DNA of 51,736 nucleotides from Staphylococcus cornubiensis (GCF_900183575.1 NZ_FXUZ01000013.1:1-51736), one strand, 5' to 3'. Positions 8,442 through 18,127 are shown, numbered from the stretch's first letter. Numbers and translations: made by a program. Notes: generated from the sequence alone by a model not told the origin.

Positions 8442-8627
8442 AAAAAGAATAAATCCAGTTAAACTTATTATTACAAGTAAAATTAAATCTAATTTACCTC
8501 TAATTACCTCACCTATTTTTAACTTAATAATAAAATATTAGATAGAAAATTGTATACACCATTCCTTTCAAATTATCTCTAGGCAATTTAACTTATAAAA
8601 ACAATCGTCTTTCAATACATCCCATTG

Positions 8628-8975
8628 CTATTTCATTTGAGGATCTTTTTCAAGTACTTTATTAGCAACCATATTAATATTGTCATTAATAATTTTATCA
8701 AAACCTGGTTCGTCCAGTATTCCTAAAAATACATTTAAAGATTTTGATTTTTAAATTGTGAACCTCTAGCAATTTCCAATAATGATAATAAGCTAAATCG
8801 TATACGTGCTCTATATAATTAAAGTGAAAATGATAAATAATTGCTGCTATTTTATGGTATTCAACTGTATTAATTTGGTTTGCAAGGTTTGATAAATAAA
8901 AGATTATCCTTTCCTCAGAAATATCATTTGAAGTAAAGGATATCAAAACATCATCCAGTTCAATCTAGCAAATTT
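8628..8975 (-). pseudogene. Frameshifted relic of an unknown ~115-residue protein
   Basis: Three minus-strand phases must be joined to read one protein. A first fragment ends ELQNLLD then TGA at about 8965. The next phase runs from ELDDVLISFTSNDISEE to KLLEVHNLK. After a shift near 8755 the third continues SLNVFLGILDEPGFDKII and ends NKVLEKDPQMK with TAG at 8628-8630. Removing one T near 8966 restores the first junction. No start codon with a ribosome site is visible, as a TGA precedes the first fragment. I do not recognise the family. Small acidic helical proteins like this are often immunity or antitoxin-like, but that is only a guess. It lies in the same AT-rich island as the preceding gene. 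Confidence 0.5.
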
Positions 8976-9009
8976 TGTAATTCAGTTGTTAATCAATTAA
9001 ATGTCATAT

Positions 9010-9056
9010 TAAAAAGACGCTTCCCAAAAGTTGAGATATCAATTGGAAAGCGTCAC
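9010..9056 (-). terminator. groESL operon terminator
   Basis: On the minus strand GACGCTTTCC pairs with GGGAAGCGTC and is followed by TTTTT. It lies about 75 bases past the groEL stop. Confidence 0.88.
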
Positions 9057-9127
9057 AAATTTTTTATTCAAATCATTAATATTCAATCAATCATTAAAAC
9101 ATTGATATAAAGGCGTATGATAGCCTT

Positions 9128-10795
<1,668 letters not shown>

Positions 10796-11083
10796 TTAAT
10801 CTTCAATAATCGCTAAAATTTCATCTTCAGTTAACACTAAGTATTCCGTATCGTTTCGTTTAACTTCAGTTCCTGCATATTGTTGAAACACAACACGATC
10901 GCCTACGTTTAATTCTGGTTTCAGACGTTCACCATTGTCTAAAATGCGTCCCGGACCTACCGCAACGATAACACCTTCATTTGATTTTTCCTTAGCTGAA
11001 TCAGTTAAAACAATACCGCTTTTAGTTGTTTGTTCGTGTTCTTTCTTTTCGATGACTACACGGTTTCCTAATGGTCTAAGCAT
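10796..11083 (-). CDS. groS: Co-chaperonin GroES (10 kDa)
   Basis: The 94-residue co-chaperonin begins [15 protein letters not shown] and contains the mobile loop ([10 protein letters not shown]) that docks on GroEL and the conserved ending ([10 protein letters not shown]). The ATG at 11083 has TAAGGAGG upstream and is preferred over an in-frame codon at 11110 that would add nine atypical residues. First gene of the groESL operon. Its leader carries the CIRCE operator directly after the predicted transcription start. Confidence 0.98.
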   Translation of the reverse strand: MLRPLGNRVVIEKKEHEQTTKSGIVLTDSAKEKSNEGVIVAVGPGRILDNGERLKPELNVGDRVVFQQYAGTEVKRNDTEYLVLTEDEILAIIED

Positions 11084-11114
11084 GTGTGAGTGCCTCCTTA
11101 TGTTCAACAAAAAT

Positions 11115-11141
11115 TTAGCACTTTAATATATCGAGTGCTAA
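11115..11141. promoter_or_regulatory. CIRCE element (HrcA operator)
   Basis: TTAGCACTT-N9-GAGTGCTAA, matching the 9-9-9 CIRCE consensus with one substitution in the left arm as read on the plus strand. It sits immediately downstream of the predicted groES transcription start, where HrcA binding represses groESL. Confidence 0.95.
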
Positions 11142-11150
11142 TTTAGTTCT

Positions 11151-11179
11151 ATAATAATCAAAATTGGTCAAAATTTCAA
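11151..11179 (-). promoter_or_regulatory. groESL sigma-A promoter with overlapping CtsR-like site
   Basis: On the minus strand a -35 TTGAAA (11174-11179) and a -10 TATTAT (11151-11156) are 17 bases apart. The spacer contains a CtsR-type heptad repeat (AATCAAA-N3-GGTCAAA on the plus strand, 11156-11172), one half perfect. Dual HrcA/CtsR control of groESL is known in staphylococci; the CtsR half is the less certain reading here. Confidence 0.7.
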
Positions 11180-11252
11180 GCATTTACCATTAAAGCCGTT
11201 GTCCGCACCTTTATTTTCCGTTAAAATAAAAGTTATTGAACGGAGGCTAACT

Positions 11253-12020
11253 ATGAAGAGATTTTGGGTTTCACTGCTCACTGTGCTTTTGTATGTTTTG
11301 GCACAAGTATCACCTTACATTGCACGAGCAGCGGGTTGGATTCAAACTGAAAACCAAGCTGAATTGTTACATCAAACAATTGTAGTGCAGTTTTCTGCTT
11401 TTATCATTGTAGCGATTTTAATTATCATGCTACAGTTTTTTGTAAAAAATAAACTCAATTTTGAACAAGGTCCGAAAGAGAAGAAGCGCTATGTGGTACC
11501 TTATATTTTAGTCGGTTTAGTCATTGTGTTCATCGCACAAATGATTGTTAACCTCATATCGGTATACCTTCTAGGTGCTAATCCAGCAAGTGAAAATACA
11601 TTAAGAATCATGAAAATTGCGCGTCAAATGCCATTATTCATTATTTTAATTGCTATCGTTGGACCATTATTAGAAGAGTTTGTGTTTAGAAAAGTACTGT
11701 TTGGCGAATTGTATCACGCGATTAAAGCAAGTAAAGGGGTAAAATTCATTATCGCAACGACAATCAGTTCTGCAGTTTTTGCATTTGTACATATGGATTT
11801 TTCGCATTTCTTAGCTTACTTCGTGATGGGGATTATTTTTTCAGCATTTTATATTTATACTAAACGTTTAAGCGTATCGATTGGTATTCATATGGCTCAA
11901 AATGGTTTAGTCGCACTCATCCAGTTAATGGTACCTGAAAAAATGCTGGAGAATGCGGTCAAGCAAACACAATTTATCCACTTGTTGACGACGCATTTTA
12001 TTTCTCTTTTCCCTTCATAA
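11253..12020 (+). CDS. mroQ: CPBP intramembrane protease MroQ (Agr-associated)
   Basis: The 255-residue polytopic membrane protein has the CPBP/Abi catalytic motifs: Glu141-Glu142 and Arg146 in LLEEFVFRKV, His180 in FAFVHMDF and His213 in IGIHMAQNG. In S. aureus the homologue next to groES, MroQ, is required for full Agr signalling by acting at the AgrD-processing/export step. The location here, divergent from groESL and four kilobases from agr, is the same. The start at 11253 is set by CGGAGG six bases upstream; an earlier in-frame codon at 11199 lacks a site. Function is inferred from family and synteny. Confidence 0.88.
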   Translation: MKRFWVSLLTVLLYVLAQVSPYIARAAGWIQTENQAELLHQTIVVQFSAFIIVAILIIMLQFFVKNKLNFEQGPKEKKRYVVPYILVGLVIVFIAQMIVNLISVYLLGANPASENTLRIMKIARQMPLFIILIAIVGPLLEEFVFRKVLFGELYHAIKASKGVKFIIATTISSAVFAFVHMDFSHFLAYFVMGIIFSAFYIYTKRLSVSIGIHMAQNGLVALIQLMVPEKMLENAVKQTQFIHLLTTHFISLFPS

Positions 12021-12085
12021 TCTATACACGATTCACTTCACAAAATTACTTCAAAAATTTTCGTTTTATTTTTTACAATGTATAA

Positions 12086-12126
12086 GGGGTTAGGACGCCT
12101 TGAAGTGAGCGTCTTAACCCCTTTAA
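12086..12126. terminator. Bidirectional terminator between mroQ and sdrH
   Basis: GGGGTTA-GACG pairs with CGTC-TAACCCC (12086-12121), flanked by A/T runs. It serves the convergent mroQ and sdrH-like genes. Confidence 0.8.
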
Positions 12127-12131
12127 ATGTT

Positions 12132-13499
12132 TTATTTCCAAAAATGATGTAGTCGTTTCCATAAAACCAAACTAATGATGCCGACGAAACCGACCATCAC
12201 AAGCCCAATGTAAATCATTGGCTTATAGCTGAGTGATTTTTCTGTGTCATCTTTTATATCTTTCATATGATGATTATTAAAGTTTTCACCGTGTTGCTCT
12301 ATTTTCTTCACTTTATCTTGCTGATGTTTATTCACTAGTGACTTATCTCCACTTTTCTTGAAATCAGGCATTGACCCGAATTGACCGGTCACTAATGCTA
12401 AAACTTGTTTATCCAAACGATGATAGTATTGTTCTGTTGATAGTGGATTAAAATATTGATATCTAAAATAATCTGTACTCTGTTGCAAATCATCTAAAAA
12501 TTCATTTTGCGTAAATTGTTCTTTACGGCTCAAATTTGTGATTTCACTTTGTATATGATTTCCAGCGCCATTTAAACGCGAAATTTCTTCTTGGAATAAT
12601 GGATTATATTTATAATTGTTATTCAACATCTTGGCATAACGTTGATACACGGATGCATCCTGATGATTCATATTACCTGCACTTGCCACTTGACCTTGAC
12701 CGTTATGTTGCGTTTCACTTTCATTTGTAGAAGGTGGCTGATTATTTGTTTGAGGCGGTTCGGCATGACCACCGCCACCCCCACCATTCGGGCTGTTAGT
12801 TGAACCGTCATTACCATTTCCACCGTTTTCTGAAGCAGGTGGTGGCGTATGATTTGATTGATCATCTTTTTGATCTGGACGATTTGGTTGCTTAGGTGGT
12901 TTGTTAGATGCATCGCCTTTGTCAGGTTTTTTATTCTGATCTTTCGATGGTTTATCTTTATCCGGTTTGTTAGGTTCTTCTTTATTTGGTTTTTCTCCAT
13001 GCCCTTGGTCCGTCTCTGATTCTGGTCGGTCAGGTTTGGATGGTTTATCTTCGTTGTCCGGTTGTTCTTTATGATCGTTTTCTTCATTAGACGGCACTTC
13101 TTCAGTACGAGGCTCCTCTGTAGATCCCTCTTCAGTACTTGATGGCGTTGAATCAGTTTCATCAGTTGGCGTTGTTTCATTACTTGGCTTTACATTTTCA
13201 TTTGACGATGTAATACTTTCATCTTCTGAACTTCCTATATCTTCATTAGATGGCGTCACTTCAGGATAATTTTCATCCGAAGTAACTGTAGCGCGTACAT
13301 TATCGTTTTGCGTAATTTGGCCATCAGATTGCGTACGTGACGTTGTGTTAAAAGCTATATTATCTGCGTCATTGATTTCTGCAGCTTTAACCATTTCATG
13401 AGTAAATAAAAGAGGTGATACTACACATAAAATGCTAGCTGAACCGACCCCTACTTTGTACAGTCGTTTTACAAAATGTTCTTTTTTATGTTTTACCAT
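12132..13499 (-). CDS. sdrH: SdrH-like surface/membrane protein with low-complexity stalk
   Basis: The 455-residue protein starts with a signal peptide containing a YSIRK-like motif (KRLYKVGVGSAS) and a likely cleavage near VKAAE. An acidic Ser/Thr/Glu/Asn region (about 45-140) follows, then a Pro/Lys/Asp/Asn-rich stalk (about 140-220) and Gly/Asn-rich linkers. A helical domain (about 280-420) comes next, and a C-terminal membrane helix (YIGLVMVGFVGIISLVLW) with a short basic tail. There is no LPXTG anchor, in agreement with S. aureus SdrH, and no long Ser-Asp repeat. The identification rests on position next to mroQ and on domain layout. The start at 13499 has AGAGGTG upstream. Confidence 0.75.
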   Translation of the reverse strand: MVKHKKEHFVKRLYKVGVGSASILCVVSPLLFTHEMVKAAEINDADNIAFNTTSRTQSDGQITQNDNVRATVTSDENYPEVTPSNEDIGSSEDESITSSNENVKPSNETTPTDETDSTPSSTEEGSTEEPRTEEVPSNEENDHKEQPDNEDKPSKPDRPESETDQGHGEKPNKEEPNKPDKDKPSKDQNKKPDKGDASNKPPKQPNRPDQKDDQSNHTPPPASENGGNGNDGSTNSPNGGGGGGHAEPPQTNNQPPSTNESETQHNGQGQVASAGNMNHQDASVYQRYAKMLNNNYKYNPLFQEEISRLNGAGNHIQSEITNLSRKEQFTQNEFLDDLQQSTDYFRYQYFNPLSTEQYYHRLDKQVLALVTGQFGSMPDFKKSGDKSLVNKHQQDKVKKIEQHGENFNNHHMKDIKDDTEKSLSYKPMIYIGLVMVGFVGIISLVLWKRLHHFWK

Positions 13500-13663
13500 C
13501 AGATACACCTCTGATTACTTAAAGTTTTTTATCACAGTCAGTATAAACAAAAGTGACCTAGAAAACCACCCTCATGTTAATATAATTGTAATCAATTAAG
13601 ATTTTTGTTTAACGCTCGAGCATTTAGTACACTATTATTAATTTAGAAATGAGGATGATTACT

Positions 13664-14467
13664 ATGCAAATACAACTCTTTCAATTTAATATCACACTTG
13701 CTGATTCAAGTCAAAACGAACAGAAAATCACGACATTATTTGAACAACATTTAGATGAAAAAACCGATGTCATCGTCCTACCTGAAATGTGGAATAACGG
13801 CTATGCATTACCTCAATTAGAACAGTTAGCGGACGATCAATTAACACAAAGTTATGCATTGATACAAAAGTTAGCACAAGCGTATCAAGTGGACATCATT
13901 GCGGGTTCTGTATCTAATCGTAAAAACGGCTCCGTATATAATACAGCATTTGCAGTAAATCGACACGGCGAAAAAATTTATGAATATGATAAAATTCATC
14001 TCGTACCTATGTTAGATGAACCAGACTTTTTGACTGGTGGTGAAACTGTACCTTACCCTTATTCACTTTCTGACGGTACAACTGTGTCCCAAATCATTTG
14101 TTACGACCTCCGTTTTCCAGAGTTGAGTCGTTACCCTGCAGCACAAGGCGCAAAAGTGATGTTTTATGTCGCACAATGGCCAGATGTACGCCTTTCACAT
14201 TGGCGTCAATTATTACAAGCGAGAGCCGTGGAAAATGATATGTATGTTGTCGCTGTAAACGGCAGTGGCAATGATGGCAAAACAACGTACGCAGGTCATT
14301 CAATGGTCGTGGATCCAAATGGAGAAATCGTTGCTGAAGCGGATGAAAATGAAGCAGTTATGACAGTGACGCTTGACCTTCAAAAAGTAGATGCACAACG
14401 CCGTGCTATCCCAGTTTTTGATAATATGCGTCCTTCAGTTTATCGCTATGCACAAAAAGAAGAATGA
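13664..14467 (+). CDS. Carbon-nitrogen hydrolase (nitrilase superfamily)
   Basis: The 267-residue cytoplasmic amidase has the catalytic Glu41 (LPEMWNNGY), Lys110 (YDKIHL) and Cys146 (IICYDLRFPE). The shape matches the branch 10 omega-amidase/YafV-type enzymes, which hydrolyse alpha-keto acid amides, but the substrate is not certain. The ATG at 13664 has GAGGATGA upstream. In S. aureus the same gene lies between sdrH and hld, so it is a syntenic marker. A terminator follows, shared with the opposite strand where RNAIII ends. Confidence 0.88.
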   Translation: MQIQLFQFNITLADSSQNEQKITTLFEQHLDEKTDVIVLPEMWNNGYALPQLEQLADDQLTQSYALIQKLAQAYQVDIIAGSVSNRKNGSVYNTAFAVNRHGEKIYEYDKIHLVPMLDEPDFLTGGETVPYPYSLSDGTTVSQIICYDLRFPELSRYPAAQGAKVMFYVAQWPDVRLSHWRQLLQARAVENDMYVVAVNGSGNDGKTTYAGHSMVVDPNGEIVAEADENEAVMTVTLDLQKVDAQRRAIPVFDNMRPSVYRYAQKEE

Positions 14468-14564
14468 AAATAGTGGTTTTATCACAAAAGCCTTAATTGA
14501 CTTTATCCGTACACGCTCCAAGGAGATGTCCCTACACAACTAACCCATGCTTTCATTTAACAAA

Positions 14565-14599
14565 AACAGCCTGTGTGAAGTCTCGGGCTGTTTTTTCTT
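14565..14599. terminator. Terminator of the nitrilase-family gene
   Basis: AACAGCC (14565-14571) pairs with GGGCTGTT (14585-14592), followed by TTTTTTCTTTT on the plus strand and flanked by T on the minus strand as well. Confidence 0.85.
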
Positions 14600-14616
14600 T
14601 TGTTAAATCGTCCATA

Positions 14617-15108
14617 CAATAAAAGAAACAGACGAGCTTGGGAGGGACTCGCCTGTTCTTCATATTAAGGGAATGTTTTATTTACAGTTATTCTATTTAA
14701 TTGGGGATGTTATTAATTATGAAAAAATTTAGTGAATTTACCGATTATTAAATATTGCTACAATGGCTTCAATATCGAAACCTGATTTTACTTTAGTCTA
14801 AGTAAGGAAAAAGATTCTAACAAAATAACTTTGTTAAAAAAATTATTTCATGAATTTTGCAATTGTTTCTGCGATAAGTTTAACGAATTCAACGATTGTG
14901 CTAATGATATCTGCTGCCATAGTGAGCACCTCCTTAAATTTTAAAATAAAACCAAAGACTTCAATAGATTGTTGCTCTCTTAGTCATGTAAGCTGAGCGA
15001 AGAATACATTGACTAAGAACATCTGACTTAACTTAATCAGTAAATTTGCTTAAGTGTACTCGAAAACACTTATTACAAAATCACTTCATCTCCATCACCA
15101 ATGTGATG
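14617..15108 (-). ncRNA. RNAIII, the agr effector RNA
   Basis: A transcript of about 490 bases is predicted from the P3 promoter (-10 TAATAT at 15115-15120) to a terminator hairpin pairing AACAGGCGAG with CTCGTCTGTT (14627-14657), followed by TCTTTT. It contains hld, as in S. aureus. The 5' end folds into a hairpin (CATCATCAC with GTGATGGAGATG). The terminator loop contains UCCCUCCC, and other UUCCC/UCCCC stretches occur in the 3' half. Such C-rich loops pair with ribosome sites of target mRNAs in S. aureus RNAIII. The boundaries are inferred; the identity is secure from hld and the divergent agr operon. Confidence 0.88.
14843..14920 (-). CDS. hld: Delta-haemolysin (phenol-soluble modulin)
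   Basis: A 25-residue amphipathic peptide, beginning MAADIISTIVEFVKL and ending IAKFMK, translated from within RNAIII. It keeps the pattern of delta-lysins: a short N-terminus, alternating hydrophobic and acidic/lysine positions, and no signal peptide. The ribosome site AAGGAGGTG lies 6 bases before the ATG. It acts as a membrane-active secreted peptide. In S. aureus the related peptides leave by the Pmt ABC exporter. Confidence 0.95.
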   Translation of the reverse strand: MAADIISTIVEFVKLIAETIAKFMK

Positions 15109-15153
15109 ATGTCTATATTACAACATGTTTTTTCACCTTTGTGTTAACGAGTG

Positions 15154-15183
15154 CGTAACTTGTTGTTTTTTATTCTTAACTGT
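15154..15183 (-). promoter_or_regulatory. AgrA-binding direct repeat of P3
   Basis: On the minus strand ACAGTTAAG and CAAGTTACG are separated by 12 bases, the paired LytTR-box arrangement. The site lies upstream of the RNAIII -10 (15115-15120). Confidence 0.85.
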
Positions 15184-15224
15184 TCGTAAATTTATGGTAA
15201 AATATTAAAAAAGTATCAATTCTA

Positions 15225-15291
15225 ACAGTTAGGAATGATAAATGAACACTTAGGCAAAAAATAAAGCGTTTTAATAGTTGTGTATTATAAT
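15225..15291 (+). promoter_or_regulatory. agr P2 promoter with AgrA-binding direct repeat
   Basis: ACAGTTAGG (15225-15233) and ACACTTAGG (15246-15254) are separated by 12 bases. A TATAAT -10 is at 15286-15291, with no good -35, as expected for an AgrA-dependent promoter. It drives agrBDCA. Confidence 0.85.
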
Positions 15292-15312
15292 TTAGTTAAG
15301 GAGGAGAGCCGT

Positions 15313-15879
15313 ATGTTACTCATTGACAATGGAATTGAAAAGCTCGCACTGAAGCTCCAACAAAGACAGAATTTAAGTCATATTGAGTTTTTAAAAGTGC
15401 GTTTAGGCATGCAAGTTGTCGTTATAAACTTCTTTAAAGCGATTGTGACTTACGGTCTTGCAATCCTATTGGACATATTTTTATACACACTTATTGTTCA
15501 CATCAGTTTTTTAGTTTTAAGAGGCTATTCTCATGGTGCACACGCAAAGAATTCAATGCTTTGTCACGTGCAAAACATAGCTTTATTTGTTGTTTTACCG
15601 TGGTTGATTGTGCAATATGACATTTCTTTTCAATTTTTGTTAAGCTTAACTATATTGAGTGCTTTGATTGTAATCAAATATGCGCCAGCAGCAACTAAGA
15701 AAAGACCTATACCACAACGAAAAGTAAAAGGTCTTAAAATCAAATCAATCATTACATTCTTTTTACTCATAATTGTTGCATTAATCATACCAGCGCCTTA
15801 TAATCGATTTGTCGTTTATGGGGTATTATTACAATCCGCAACATTATTACCTATATTTTCCACAAGGGAGGAAGTTTAA
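15313..15879 (+). CDS. agrB: AgrB, AgrD-processing membrane peptidase
   Basis: The 188-residue polytopic membrane cysteine endopeptidase removes the C-terminal tail of AgrD and forms the cyclic peptide intermediate. The catalytic His77 and Cys84 lie in the conserved RGYSHGAHAKNSMLC segment, at the same positions as in S. aureus. Four or more hydrophobic segments follow. The ATG at 15313 has AAGGAGG upstream. Its stop is followed after one base by agrD. First gene of the P2 operon. Confidence 0.97.
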   Translation: MLLIDNGIEKLALKLQQRQNLSHIEFLKVRLGMQVVVINFFKAIVTYGLAILLDIFLYTLIVHISFLVLRGYSHGAHAKNSMLCHVQNIALFVVLPWLIVQYDISFQFLLSLTILSALIVIKYAPAATKKRPIPQRKVKGLKIKSIITFFLLIIVALIIPAPYNRFVVYGVLLQSATLLPIFSTREEV

Positions 15880-15880
15880 A

Positions 15881-16018
15881 ATGAGAATTTTAGAAGTATT
15901 ATTCAACTTAATTACAAATTTATTCCAATCAATCGGTACTTTTGCAAGAATCCCTACTAGTACTGGATTTTTTGACGAGCCAGAAATCCCTGCTGAATTG
16001 TTAGAAGAAGAAAAATAA
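15881..16018 (+). CDS. agrD: AgrD, autoinducing peptide precursor (serine/lactone type)
   Basis: The 45-residue propeptide has an amphipathic leader (MRILEVLFNLITNLFQSIGT), the peptide RIPTSTGFF at residues 23-31, and an acidic recognition tail (DEPEIPAELLEEE). Serine 27 takes the place of the normal cysteine, so the ring STGFF is closed by a lactone rather than a thiolactone, as shown for S. intermedius. GGGAGGAAG supplies the ribosome site. The next gene, agrC, encodes its receptor. This peptide also marks the species group. Confidence 0.97.
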   Translation: MRILEVLFNLITNLFQSIGTFARIPTSTGFFDEPEIPAELLEEEK

Positions 16019-16031
16019 TAAACGTTAGAAA

Positions 16032-17330
16032 GTGTGTATAAAATTGGAAATACTTTTTGTTATATTTGTAGTATTATTTCAATCTTTTATTTTCGCATCA
16101 GTAACGAGTATTATCCAAAAATATAAATATAGTCAAAGGGATTACATTATTCTCATCCTCGGGATAGTAATCCCTTCTATTATTTTATATTTTATTTTTG
16201 GTAGAAATAGTTTGCTTTATTTAATTCTTTGCTTTTTCATCTTTTATTTTAGACGAGCAAAAATTATTGGAATTATTACTGTGTTACTCTCTATTCTTAT
16301 TTTACTAATTAATGATTTTATAGCAACAGGGGTTTTCGCTTACCTTAATACATATCAAGTTAATTATTATTTGATAACTTTAATATATATGGTTGTCTTT
16401 GCACTTGGTTGTTACATTTTTTCTTTCATCGTCATTACGTTGTTTAATAAACTTAAAACTTCTTGGTTATATATCAATAAATTATATTTAATTGCGCTCG
16501 TTTTATTTTTAGCTAGTGGATTTATTATATTTTTCTCTTTACTACCAAGAACTGTTGTTGATATATATGAGTTTAAATATTTAGGTATCGTTTATTTTAT
16601 TTCTTTTTCAGTTTTCGCTATATTAATTATAGCTACCACTTTAACCATTGAACGAGAAATAAATTATAAGAGAAAAAAACAAGAACTAGATGATTATTAT
16701 AAATACACGGTGCAAATTGAAAAGATTAACAACAAAATGCGTAAATTCAGACATGACTATACGAATATTTTATTAACGATGTCCGAATATTTACGTGAAG
16801 ATGATTTAGAAGGTTTAAAAAAATATTATCATGAGCATATTAGTCCTTTGAAAAGTGAATTTGAATCCAATACGATGCGACTCAATGGAATTGAAAATTT
16901 AAAAGTCCGTGAAATTAAAGGGTTAATAACGACTAAAATTTTACAAGCGCAAGAAAACGATATTGAAATTACTGTTGAAGTGGCAGATGAAATTGCGCAC
17001 ATTGCTATGGATTCTATTCAACTTAGCCGTGTATTAGGGATTATTATGGACAATGCGATTGAAGCTTCTAACACTATTAACGATCCAATTATCCAAATTG
17101 CATTCATTAAAACAGACGAATCTGTGATGATTATCATTATGAACAAAGCACCAAAAGATATGCCTAAGCTACATACCTTGTTCCAAGATGGCTTTTCAAC
17201 TAAAGGAAAAAATCGAGGTATTGGTTTAACTACATTGAAAGAGATTATTGATCAAACGGACAATGTATTCCTTGATACGACGATCGAAAATCATTATTTT
17301 ATACAGAAATTAGAAATTATGAACGATTAA
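16032..17330 (+). CDS. agrC: AgrC, sensor histidine kinase for the autoinducing peptide
   Basis: The 432-residue receptor kinase has six membrane helices in the first ~205 residues. They are followed by an HPK10-type kinase domain with the phospho-accepting His241 in MRKFRHDYTN, an N-box (GIIMDNAIEAS) and a glycine box (STKGKNRGIGLTT). The start is uncertain: the GTG at 16032 gives 432 residues, while a TTG at 16044 gives 428 residues beginning MEILFV, closer to other AgrC N-termini. Neither has a strong ribosome site. It binds the lactone peptide outside the cell and phosphorylates AgrA. Confidence 0.94.
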   Translation: MCIKLEILFVIFVVLFQSFIFASVTSIIQKYKYSQRDYIILILGIVIPSIILYFIFGRNSLLYLILCFFIFYFRRAKIIGIITVLLSILILLINDFIATGVFAYLNTYQVNYYLITLIYMVVFALGCYIFSFIVITLFNKLKTSWLYINKLYLIALVLFLASGFIIFFSLLPRTVVDIYEFKYLGIVYFISFSVFAILIIATTLTIEREINYKRKKQELDDYYKYTVQIEKINNKMRKFRHDYTNILLTMSEYLREDDLEGLKKYYHEHISPLKSEFESNTMRLNGIENLKVREIKGLITTKILQAQENDIEITVEVADEIAHIAMDSIQLSRVLGIIMDNAIEASNTINDPIIQIAFIKTDESVMIIIMNKAPKDMPKLHTLFQDGFSTKGKNRGIGLTTLKEIIDQTDNVFLDTTIENHYFIQKLEIMND

Positions 17331-17349
17331 GAATAAGGATGTGTGTATC

Positions 17350-18066
17350 ATGAAAATTTTGATTTGTGAGGATGATCCCAAACAACGCGAACGCATGGTG
17401 TCCATTATTGAGAATTATATTATGATTGAAGAAAAACCTATGGAGATTGTACTTGCAACAAATGATCCTTATGCTATTTTAGAAACATCTAAAAATATGA
17501 GTGATATCGGCTGTTATTTTTTAGATATCCAATTAGAATCAGATATTAATGGGATTAAACTAGGCAGTGAGATTCGTAAGCATGATCCTGTAGGGAATAT
17601 TATTTTTGTAACCAGTCATAGTGAACTGACCTACCTCACTTTTGTCTACAAAGTGGCTGCAATGGATTTTATTTTTAAAGATGATCCTGAAGAATTGAGA
17701 ACACGTATTATTGATTGTCTAGAAACTGCTTTAAAACGACTCGATTTATTAACTAAAGATCATACTGTAGAAACTTTGGAACTTAAACGTGGTACAAGTT
17801 CTGTCTATGTGAACTATGATGATGTGATGTTTTTCGAGTCCTCACCTAAGTCACACCGTTTAATCGCTCATTTAGATAATCGCCAAATCGAATTTTACGG
17901 CAACCTGAAAGAATTAGCACAATTAGATGATCGTTTCTTCAGATGTCATAACAGTTTTGTGTTGAATCGAAGAAATATTACGAGTGTCGATACGAAAGAG
18001 CGTATTGTTTATTTTAAAAATGATGAGTTTTGTTACGTCTCAGTACGTAATCTGAAAAAAATATAA
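17350..18066 (+). CDS. agrA: AgrA, LytTR-type response regulator
   Basis: The 238 residues equal the S. aureus length. The receiver domain has the acidic pocket (EDD) and Asp59 as phosphorylation site. The LytTR DNA-binding domain keeps His169, Cys199, Asn201 and Arg233, at the same positions as the DNA-contact/redox residues known for S. aureus AgrA. The ATG at 17350 has AAGGATG upstream; the GTG at 17341 is less likely. It binds the two paired repeats at P2 and P3. A terminator follows at once. Confidence 0.97.
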   Translation: MKILICEDDPKQRERMVSIIENYIMIEEKPMEIVLATNDPYAILETSKNMSDIGCYFLDIQLESDINGIKLGSEIRKHDPVGNIIFVTSHSELTYLTFVYKVAAMDFIFKDDPEELRTRIIDCLETALKRLDLLTKDHTVETLELKRGTSSVYVNYDDVMFFESSPKSHRLIAHLDNRQIEFYGNLKELAQLDDRFFRCHNSFVLNRRNITSVDTKERIVYFKNDEFCYVSVRNLKKI

Positions 18067-18085
18067 TATAGCTGTTGATCGTGTT

Positions 18086-18125
18086 AAAAAGCCAATCTCC
18101 CATCACTTCGGGAAATTGGCTTTTT
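18086..18125. terminator. Bidirectional terminator between agrA and scrK
   Basis: AAAAAGCCAAT-TCCC pairs with GGGA-ATTGGCTTTTT. It lies 20 bases past agrA and ends 3 bases before the scrK stop on the other strand. Confidence 0.93.
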
Positions 18126-18127
18126 AA

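Noticed and set aside
12668..13180. Basic 170-residue frame rich in Lys, Arg and Asn on the minus strand
   Set aside because: It is another phase of the low-complexity stalk region of the SdrH-like gene; its composition simply reflects the shifted Asp/Pro/Lys codons.
12700..13250. Repeat-rich region that might be a CRISPR array or tandem repeat
   Set aside because: The similarity comes from low-complexity Pro/Asn/Asp/Lys codons; there are no regular repeat-spacer units. No CRISPR array was seen anywhere in the window.
14468..15300. Additional phenol-soluble modulin genes around RNAIII
   Set aside because: Only hld shows the amphipathic pattern with a ribosome site; no second short peptide could be supported.
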